Source of the DNA: Candidatus Cloacimonadota bacterium
GTDB lineage: Bacteria; Cloacimonadota; Cloacimonadia; Cloacimonadales; Cloacimonadaceae
Direction of reading: 5' to 3'
Length of the DNA: 5,090 nucleotides
NCBI GenBank assembly: GCA_023230795.1
Contig: JALNWR010000193.1
Coordinates: forward strand, 1 to 5,090
In this document: in pieces, positions 1-3,824 of the stretch
Layout: every line of letters begins with the position of its first letter
How positions within the stretch are numbered: the first letter of the stretch is position 1
Program-made: the position numbers and the translations under genes
Notes under the pieces: generated by a model
What the model was told of the DNA's origin: nothing
Database searches by the model: none
Seen by the model: only the letters and a program-made list of their open reading frames with translations

Positions 1-98
1 GTGTCAGCCTCGAGAATGGCGGCTAAAGCCGCCAGCTAAAGTCTTTTAAGGCAGATAGATTATATAGGTGATTTCTCAATAATATAAATCTCCAATCA
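1..98 (+). repeat. Right half of two-hairpin element (copy 0) plus one 65-nt-type unit
   Basis: The window opens inside a repeat that recurs at 2464-2569. It contains a perfect 7-bp hairpin (TGGCGGC at 17-23, loop TAAA, GCCGCCA at 28-34), then GCTAAAGTCTTTTAAG. From 40 follows one unit of the 65-nt family seen at 1573 and 2504, recognisable by AAGGCAGAT and ATATAGGTGATTT. The first hairpin of the element would lie left of the window. No coding potential is credited to it. Confidence 0.8.
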
Positions 99-264
99 TC
101 TATTCCTGAGGTCAAATTGAATACCATGAATCTCCCATCATCTATTTCTAAGGTCAAATTGAACATCATGAATCTCCCACCATCTATTCCTAAAGGCAGA
201 TAAAACATCATGAATCTCCCACCATCTATTCCTGAAAGACATGATTGAACCTTTCGACTCACCA
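99..264. repeat. 42-nt tandem repeat array, about four units
   Basis: Units begin with TCTATT at 99, 141, 183 and 225, exactly 42 nt apart. Each carries TCTATTCCTGAGG-like and CATGAATCTCCCA-like blocks; the fourth diverges after its first 20 nt. The tail of the preceding 65-nt-type unit (AAATCTCCAATCA, about 86-98) matches the end of a 42-nt unit, so the two families touch. Because 42 is a multiple of 3, an open frame exists on the minus strand (265 to 23) with a 14-residue period (GIDGGRFMMF-type). That frame runs into the hairpin element and has no clear ribosome binding site, so I treat the array as non-coding. The stretch 265-378 after it is AT-rich and shows no gene. Confidence 0.85.
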
Positions 265-378
265 TATATGCCTTAAGACATATTGAACACCTATTATTTC
301 CCCTATCACAACCAGATAAAACAAATTAAAAATCTCAGAAACCAACCTATCAACACACTACCTTTCATCTTGTTTCCA

Positions 379-436
379 ATTCGCTTTTAACTCGAGTCCA
401 CTCGAAGATACGAGTCAGCTCGAGTTAAAAACGAAT
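379..436. repeat. 58-nt imperfect palindrome with CTCGAG cores
   Basis: The left arm (379-404) and right arm (411-436) are complementary at 22 of 26 positions around the 6-nt loop AAGATA. The core TTTTAACTCGAG pairs with CTCGAGTTAAAA, and the innermost ACTCG pairs with CGAGT. It could be a transcription terminator for leftward or rightward transcripts, a tandem operator, or a mobile-element remnant. There is no long T tract directly after either arm, so a classical intrinsic terminator is not clearly supported. Confidence 0.75.
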
Positions 437-487
437 GAAAATCAAATCGAAGGCTAAGGTGTCCACAAGCAGTCCGGCCAATAGAGA

Positions 488-517
488 TTGAGTGCTGACA
501 ATTCCAAAAAATAAAAT
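488..517 (+). promoter_or_regulatory. Weak promoter candidate for the 145-aa gene
   Basis: TTGAGT (488-493) and TAAAAT (512-517) are separated by 18 nt, resembling a sigma70-type -35/-10 pair with a weak -35. It lies 25 nt upstream of the chosen ATG. The surroundings are A-rich, so a chance match is quite possible. Confidence 0.25.
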
Positions 518-530
518 AAATCGGCACCAA

Positions 531-536
531 AGGAGA
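531..536 (+). promoter_or_regulatory. Ribosome binding site AGGAGA
   Basis: AGGAGA ends 6 nt before the ATG at 543. It decides that start over the in-frame GTG at 492, which has no comparable site and would add 17 mostly basic residues. Confidence 0.8.
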
Positions 537-542
537 TACAAA

Positions 543-980
543 ATGCAAGTAAAATTCAAAAATCTAATCATGGGTTACACCGGAAAAGCAGATGGCAGCG
601 TAATCTATTTCAGTCCCAAGTTGCAAAAATTCCTGCTTCGCCGCGCCCCTCACGGGAAAAGACACTCGGGCCAGAGCCGCTTTGCAGAGATTCAAAAACG
701 CATATTCTCGCTACAGCCCTCGGAGGCCTTCAAAGATGATATCAAAACCTACCTTCCTCTATACAACGCCCTGAAAGCAAATCTGGATAAACCCATCTTG
801 AGCTGGAATTATCTGTATAGCAAAATGATGTGGAGCATGCACCATATCTGCAAAGTGGATCTGGCGAGTATAGAGCGGGAGGATTTGGCGGATCTGCCCT
901 GCCAAAGCCTGGCCGCGGCTATAAATGCAGGGCTGCTGCCCAAGGTGAAGGGCTGGCATAGCTATACGGGCCAGATTTAG
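543..980 (+). CDS. Hypothetical protein, 145 aa, basic
   Basis: I cannot assign a function. The ATG at 543 is preceded by a good AGGAGA site, and the frame stays open to a TAG at 978-980. The protein is rich in Lys and Arg in its first half. It begins with MQVKFKNLIMGYTGKADG, followed by a basic stretch around residues 27-47 (KLQKFLLRRAPHGKRHSGQ). The second half is mainly helical in character, with aromatic clusters at residues 86-101 (LSWNYLYSKMMWSMHH) and a conserved-looking DLPCQSLAAAINAGLLP segment at 117-133. There is no signal peptide and no transmembrane segment. From memory it resembles a lineage-specific family of small proteins in Cloacimonadota-like genomes, but I cannot verify this. 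It appears monocistronic, with repeats on both sides. The composition and the Lys/Arg-rich start would fit a nucleic-acid-associated protein, but this is only inference. Confidence 0.8.
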   Translation: MQVKFKNLIMGYTGKADGSVIYFSPKLQKFLLRRAPHGKRHSGQSRFAEIQKRIFSLQPSEAFKDDIKTYLPLYNALKANLDKPILSWNYLYSKMMWSMHHICKVDLASIEREDLADLPCQSLAAAINAGLLPKVKGWHSYTGQI

Positions 981-1006
981 CCTGAGGAGACATCCCCTAC
1001 CCCTAT

Positions 1007-1217
1007 CTCCGCAGAGATTGTTTTCATATTGCAAAGATAATTGACCTACGCTCTGCGGAGATTATTTTCATACTGCAAAGATAACTGACCTACGCTCTGC
1101 GGAGATTGTTTTCATACTGCAAAGATAATTAGCCCACTGGAGAGCTTGTCTTTGCGCAAAGACAATTGACTTGCCCTCCGCAGAGCTTGTCTCCATACTG
1201 CAAAGATAATCGCCTAT
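1007..1217. repeat. 44-nt tandem repeat array, about five units, each with two palindromes
   Basis: Units start near 1007, 1051, 1095, 1137 and 1176; the first three are exactly 44 nt apart. The consensus opens with the near-palindrome CTCYGCRGAG and continues ATTRTTTTCATACTGCAAAGATAAT, in which ATTRTTTT can pair with AAAGATAAT. The fourth unit is shorter and carries a perfect 20-nt palindrome, TTGTCTTTGCGCAAAGACAA (1146-1165). 44 is not a multiple of 3, and no reading frame spans the array. It begins about 27 nt after the stop codon of the 145-aa gene. Confidence 0.85.
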
Positions 1218-1221
1218 CTTC

Positions 1222-1339
1222 CTTAAAAGACTTTAGGTGCCGGTTTTAACCGGCACGTGCCAGAGCAGCTCTCCGGCCAAGACTTTTTCCTGGCCTTTTA
1301 AGGCCAGGCACCCGGACCTGTATATTCAAATTTGCCACG
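1222..1339 (-). repeat. Two-hairpin element, copy C (inverted, stems rewritten)
   Basis: Read on the minus strand from 1339, this copy shows in order: a GTGGCAAAT-like block related to GTAGCCAAAT of the direct copies, GGGTGCC, a perfect hairpin (palindrome at 1289-1308, CCTGGCCTTTTAAGGCCAGG), AAAAAGTCTT, a spacer, a second perfect hairpin (1237-1256, GTGCCGGTTTTAACCGGCAC), and CTAAAGTCTTTTAAG (1236-1222). The order and flanks match copies A and B, while both stem sequences differ. A short open frame at 1237-1425 overlaps it and is considered spurious. Confidence 0.8.
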
Positions 1340-1392
1340 GACTATACAGGCGCGCTCCGAATGAATCCCTCATCTGGATAATGGGGAGGAGG

Positions 1393-1428
1393 AAAAGGTT
1401 GAGAAGGTTTAGAAGGTTTAGATAGTTG
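1393..1428. repeat. 9-nt micro-repeat, four units
   Basis: AAAAGGTTG, AGAAGGTTT, AGAAGGTTT and AGATAGTTG follow one another without spacer. This is a small slippage-type tract directly before the terminator-like hairpin. Confidence 0.7.
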
Positions 1429-1429
1429 A

Positions 1430-1448
1430 GGCGGTATCCGTCCTTTTT
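1430..1448 (+). terminator. Terminator-like hairpin with T5
   Basis: GGCGG (1430-1434) can pair with CCG and CC (1438-1440 and 1442-1443) around a TAT loop with one bulged T, followed by TTTTT (1444-1448). The stem is only 5 bp. The T tract is also the first part of repeat copy A, so this may be a chance junction rather than a functional terminator. Confidence 0.3.
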
Positions 1449-1572
1449 GTAGCCAAATCAAGCTTGTTCGCATAAACAGAAATATAGCTGCGGGTGCCCC
1501 GCCTTCAAAGGCGGGGGAAAAGTCTTGTCGCGCGTGTTGACCTGATGAATGTCGGCTAAAGCCGCCAGCTAA
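1444..1572 (+). repeat. Two-hairpin element, copy A
   Basis: The copy starts with TTTTTGTAGCCAAATCAAG, shared exactly with copy B at 2374. It continues with AAATATAGCTGCG and a strong hairpin at 1497-1516 (CCCCGCCTT, loop CA, AAGGCGGGG), then AAAAGTCTTGTCGC. A second, weaker hairpin follows at 1551-1566 (GTCGGC, loop TAAA, GCCGCC; one mismatch), then GCTAAAGTCTTTTAAG. It is 129 nt long up to the first 65-nt unit; copy B is 130 nt over the same span. No transposase gene, terminal inverted repeats or target duplication is visible. Confidence 0.85.
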
Positions 1573-1832
1573 AGTCTTTTAAGCCGGATTCAGGATATAG
1601 GTGGTTTTCTGAAAAATAATGAACTGATATGGCAATTAGTTTTTCAGGGCGGATAATAAATGTAGGTGACGTCCTGGGAAATCATGACCTTGAACGTTGT
1701 TTAGTCTTTTAAGCCGGATAATAAAAATAGGTGATTTTCTCAAAATCAATGGCCTCAAACATCATAAACACCCTTTCAAGATGGATTCACTGGTTCTTCT
1801 GAGAATAATCACACTCAAAAACAATGACTTTG
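1573..1832 (+). repeat. 65-nt tandem repeat array behind copy A, three units plus a decayed fourth
   Basis: Units start at 1573, 1638 and 1703, exactly 65 nt apart. The pattern is AGTCTTTTAAGCCGGAT, then ATATAGGTG, then TTTTCTGAAAATAATGA-like sequence. A decayed fourth unit begins near 1768 (TTTCAAGATGGATTCACTGG). No gene is seen in it, and the sequence from there to about 1880 is likewise non-coding. Confidence 0.85.
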
Positions 1833-1866
1833 ACCATCATACATTATCTATATAGCCCTATTATGG

Positions 1867-1877
1867 ACTCGGCGAGT
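1867..1877. promoter_or_regulatory. Small inverted repeat ACTCG-G-CGAGT
   Basis: This perfect 5-bp inverted repeat with a 1-nt centre lies just upstream of the promoter candidate of the winged-helix gene. The same half-sites (ACTCG and CGAGT) form the inner part of the palindrome at 379-436. It could be an operator; chance is also plausible at this length. Confidence 0.25.
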
Positions 1878-1883
1878 TCACAA

Positions 1884-1911
1884 TTCACACCTCAGCTCTT
1901 TTCTGTAAAAT
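1884..1911 (+). promoter_or_regulatory. Promoter candidate for the winged-helix gene
   Basis: TTCACA (1884-1889) and TAAAAT (1906-1911) are 16 nt apart, each one mismatch from the sigma70 consensus. This gives a leader of about 60 nt before the ATG at 1981. A perfect TTGACA at 1924-1929 lacks a good -10 box at the right distance. Confidence 0.35.
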
Positions 1912-1980
1912 CAAGAAAAAAACTTGACATACTCATCTACTTTACAGTCAAGATTCCATACTAAATATCAGGAGTTCGTC

Positions 1981-2331
1981 ATGACATACGATGATATCCG
2001 TCAGGCCATTCTGGAAGTGGAAGAAATCAAGCTGAAAGCCCAGCTACGTGCAGTTCGGGAAGCCCTTAAAGGGAAGAAACAAACACCGGCTGAGGATGAT
2101 GAAAAGCCAAAATCTCAAGTGGAGCTTGCTTATCAGATCCTTAGAGCAGCCAGGCGGCCGCTTCATGTAACCGAGATCATACAGAAATGCAGAAATCAGT
2201 ATGGTATTGAACTATTTCGGGAATCCATAGTTTCTGCTTTGCTGAAGAAGGTGAATCGAATGGATCGTTTTATCAAGACAGGCCCTAATACCTTTGGTTT
2301 GAGCGAGTACAGCGAGCTTTATAGTTCCTAA
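1981..2331 (+). CDS. HARE-HTH-type winged-helix protein, 116 aa
   Basis: The ATG at 1981 follows AGGAG (1970-1974) by 6 nt, so I prefer it to the in-frame TTG at 1924, which has no such site. Residues 1-35 form a charged amphipathic helix or short coiled coil (EVEEIKLKAQLRAVREAL), followed by a flexible acidic/lysine linker at about 36-46. Residues 47-108 match a HARE-HTH-like winged helix: a helix AYQILRAARRPLHVTEI, a second helix, a SIVSALLKKV recognition-type helix (82-91), and the wing ending in GPNTFGL (101-107), where this family typically has a G-x-F-G-L-like end. HARE-HTH domains occur in restriction enzymes, RNA polymerase delta and chromatin proteins and are thought to bind DNA. Here the domain stands alone, so an adaptor or regulatory role is likely but unproven. 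No other gene is coupled to it. A role in the downstream methyltransferase locus is speculation. Confidence 0.8.
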   Translation: MTYDDIRQAILEVEEIKLKAQLRAVREALKGKKQTPAEDDEKPKSQVELAYQILRAARRPLHVTEIIQKCRNQYGIELFRESIVSALLKKVNRMDRFIKTGPNTFGLSEYSELYSS

Positions 2332-2351
2332 GGTGAGAGGCTCAGAGTTTG

Positions 2352-2378
2352 AAAAGCTATGGAGAGTTTAGCTTTTTT
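2352..2378 (+). terminator. Possible intrinsic terminator after the winged-helix gene
   Basis: AAAAGCTA (2352-2359) pairs with TAGCTTTT (2369-2376) around a 9-nt loop, and the T run extends to 2378. The stem is AT-rich and weak, but the location 21 nt after the stop codon is right. The T run is also the first part of repeat copy B. Confidence 0.4.
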
Positions 2379-2503
2379 GTAGCCAAATCAAGTTTACTCA
2401 GAGAAAACGAAAATATAGCTGCGTGTGCCCCGCCTTCAAAGGCGGGGGAAAAGTCTTGTCGCCAGCGTCAGCCTCGAGAATGGCGGCTAAAGCCGCCAGC
2501 TAA
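2374..2503 (+). repeat. Two-hairpin element, copy B
   Basis: This copy is collinear with copy A: TTTTTGTAGCCAAATCAAG, AAATATAGCTGCG, a hairpin at 2428-2447 identical in stem to copy A, AAAAGTCTTGTCGC, then CAGCCTCGAGAA and a perfect 7-bp hairpin (2481-2498, TGGCGGC/TAAA/GCCGCCA). From about 2466 it is nearly identical to copy 0 at the window start. The part between the T tract and AAATATAGC is the least conserved. Confidence 0.85.
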
Positions 2504-2633
2504 AGTCTTTTAAGCCGGATTTTAGATATAGGTGGTTTCCGTAGGAATAGTGGCTTTAAACGTCTCATAGTCTTTTAAGGCGGATTGCAGATATAGGTGA
2601 TTTCCTGAAGATAATGATTTTAAATAACCATGA
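2504..2633 (+). repeat. 65-nt tandem repeat array behind copy B, two units
   Basis: Units begin at 2504 and 2569, again exactly 65 nt apart, with AGTCTTTTAAG, GGAT, AGATATAGGTG and TTTCC blocks as in the array at 1573. No reading frame is convincing. Confidence 0.85.
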
Positions 2634-2644
2634 AATCTATTTCA

Positions 2645-2880
2645 TCCCAAAAAGACAACCTACCATCAGAGTCCCGTAGGACGGTATCTTAGATAGACTC
2701 CCAACAAAACAACCAACCATCAGAGTCCCTTAGGACCCGTCTCCTCCACTGGACTTTTCATGTAGGATTCCCTCCCCCAACAAAACAAACAACCACAAGA
2801 GTCCCTTAGGGACGAAATTTCAGATAGCAAACCGACAGCCGCACAATGGTTTGAGTCCTGTAGGGACGCCATTTTAGATA
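2645..2880. repeat. Four interspersed GAGTCC-N-GGAC palindromic repeats
   Basis: Short palindromes lie at 2671-2682 (GTCCCGTAGGAC), 2725-2736 (GTCCCTTAGGAC), 2801-2813 (GTCCCTTAGGGAC) and 2855-2867 (GTCCTGTAGGGAC). Spacings are 54, 76 and 54 nt. All are preceded by GA. The first, third and fourth are followed by sequence ending in AGATA. The first three also share an upstream block like CCCAACAAAACAACCAACC. Repeats of this GTCCCGTAGGGAC type are familiar from several anaerobic and Bacteroidetes-related genomes (from memory). The short minus-strand frame across it (2902-2720) is not credited. Confidence 0.8.
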
Positions 2881-2905
2881 CCATGCACCGAGCAGAACCC
2901 AAATC

Positions 2906-3010
2906 ATGCTTTTACAAAAAATGCAGGATATCAGAGAATTTGAGATTGACATAAAAACAAGATTGTATATTCTTGGTAAAAAAGAAAATCAGGTAGCGAG
3001 GTGCTCATGA
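2906..3010 (+). CDS. Possible 34-aa leader ORF
   Basis: This is a weakly supported frame from ATG 2906 (or ATG 2921, 29 aa) to TGA 3008-3010. Its stop overlaps the start of the next small ORF as ATGA. The peptide (MLLQKMQDIREFEIDIK...) is charged and helical in character. No ribosome binding site is evident before either ATG, and the promoter candidate at 2946-2973 lies inside the frame. If that promoter is the real one, this ORF is not expressed from it. It may be the decayed end of a former upstream gene. Confidence 0.2.
   Translation: MLLQKMQDIREFEIDIKTRLYILGKKENQVARCS
2946..2973 (+). promoter_or_regulatory. Promoter candidate for the methyltransferase operon
   Basis: A perfect TTGACA (2946-2951) is followed by TATTCT (2968-2973) at 16 nt spacing; the overlapping TATATT (2966-2971) is at 14 nt. 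It lies 33 nt before the ATG at 3007 and after the last palindromic repeat, so it is well placed to drive the operon. Confidence 0.45.
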
Positions 3011-3141
3011 ATCAAATCATTGCAGATATCCGAAATATATGGAAAGAAGGATTATTCGAAGATGAACAGAAGGCTTTTGACCTTAGTCCTGATCAAGATA
3101 TTATCATAGCTTACACGAATACTGAAAAAAGGAAGATATAG
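3007..3141 (+). CDS. Small ORF, 44 aa, translationally coupled to methyltransferase subunit
   Basis: ATG 3007 follows GAGG (2998-3001) by 5 nt. The frame ends with TAG at 3139-3141, whose last base is the first base of the GTG start of the next gene (TAGTG). The peptide begins MNQIIADIRNIWKEGLFEDE and is acidic in the middle with a basic tail (TEKRKI). I do not recognise it. The tight overlap and the ribosome binding site suggest it is translated and helps deliver ribosomes to the methyltransferase gene. It could also be a remnant of the C-terminus of a longer gene that once stood upstream in the operon, or a small accessory or antitoxin-like peptide; none of these is shown by the sequence. 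Confidence 0.5.
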   Translation: MNQIIADIRNIWKEGLFEDEQKAFDLSPDQDIIIAYTNTEKRKI

Positions 3142-3824
3142 TGGCGCAAAATATCTCTGATTTTCATTTGAATAATGAAGAACAAGTAAAATCCAAGCAG
3201 CGAGTTGCGGATTATGGCGAGGTGCTCACCGGAAATAGGGAAGTGAACGCCATGCTGGATCTGGTAAAGCATGAAACCGAACGCATCGAATCCCGCTTTT
3301 TGGAGCCCGCCTGCGGCACAGGCAATTTCCTTACCGAAATCATCAGGCGCAAGCTGGAGATAGTGAAAAAGCGCTATAGTAAATCCCAATTTGATTTTGA
3401 ACGCTATGCGATAATCGCAATAAGCTCTATCTATGGCATCGATATCCAGGAGGATAATGTAATCCACTGCCGGGAAAGGCTCTTTGGCATCTTCGAATCC
3501 TATTATATGGAGCTTTTTAAAAACCAAACAAAGGACGAATGCCGGGCTTCGGTGCAATATATCTTAAGGCGCAACATCATTCACGGAGACGCCCTGAGTT
3601 TGCAAACTGTGGAAGCTAAGCCCAAGCCCATTATCTTCTCTGAATGGTCACCTATCAATAACCATCTTATCAAACGCCGGGATTTTACTTTTCACGGTTT
3701 GCTGGAGCATGAATCGCTAAAAGAACTGCCCCTTTTTTCCGATCTGGGTGAAGATGTATTTATCCCAAGTCCCGAAAAGGAATATCCTCCCGCGCATTTT
3801 TTGGAGCTGGCCAATGCTTACTGA
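3141..3824 (+). CDS. DNA N6-adenine methyltransferase-like subunit without NPPY (restriction-modification subunit M)
   Basis: The GTG start at 3141 has AAGGAAG 5 nt upstream and overlaps the previous stop. Of 227 aa, residues 19-42 (KQRVADYGEVLTGNREVNAML) form the N-terminal segment usual before motif I in adenine methyltransferases of restriction systems. Motif I, LEPACGTGNFL, is at 54-64 and binds SAM. GIDIQEDN at 99-106 supplies the acidic motif II residue (D101), and HGDAL at 148-152 fits motif III. Where the catalytic (N/D/S)PP(Y/F) would be expected, the protein reads PIIFSEWSP (163-171), so no catalytic motif is visible. Family memory: proteins of this size are commonly annotated as restriction endonuclease subunit M and sit directly before an Eco57I-type methylase, as here. 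It probably acts as a SAM-binding or structural partner of the next protein. The last 11 nt overlap the next gene, which supports co-translation. Catalytic inactivity alone is an inference. Confidence 0.85.
   Translation: MAQNISDFHLNNEEQVKSKQRVADYGEVLTGNREVNAMLDLVKHETERIESRFLEPACGTGNFLTEIIRRKLEIVKKRYSKSQFDFERYAIIAISSIYGIDIQEDNVIHCRERLFGIFESYYMELFKNQTKDECRASVQYILRRNIIHGDALSLQTVEAKPKPIIFSEWSPINNHLIKRRDFTFHGLLEHESLKELPLFSDLGEDVFIPSPEKEYPPAHFLELANAY
3803..3806 (+). promoter_or_regulatory. Ribosome binding site GGAG inside the upstream gene
   Basis: GGAG sits 7 nt before ATG 3814, within the last codons of the preceding methyltransferase gene. It supports the overlapping start. Confidence 0.7.

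Noticed and set aside
23..265. Minus-strand 80-aa open frame with a 14-residue repeat
   Set aside because: It is created by the 42-nt tandem array and ends inside the hairpin element; no ribosome binding site or recognisable domain supports it.
759..1034. Minus-strand 91-aa open frame
   Set aside because: It is antisense to the 145-aa gene and begins in the 44-nt repeat array.
99..1217. CRISPR array
   Set aside because: The 42-nt and 44-nt repeats are directly abutting and degenerate with no unique spacers, and no cas gene is present.
1237..1425. Plus-strand 62-aa open frame
   Set aside because: It starts in a hairpin of repeat copy C and its basic tail comes from the 9-nt micro-repeat; no ribosome binding site is seen.
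1924..1952. TTGACA at 1924 as the promoter of the winged-helix gene
   Set aside because: No acceptable -10 box lies 16-18 nt downstream; the pair at 1884-1911 fits better.
1222..2640. Integron cassette array with attC sites
   Set aside because: Hairpin repeats between small genes suggested it, but I see no GTTRRRY core sites at the expected places and copy orientation is mixed.
3111..3557. Minus-strand 148-aa open frame
   Set aside because: It is antisense to the well-supported methyltransferase subunit with motif I, and its peptide shows no recognisable family.
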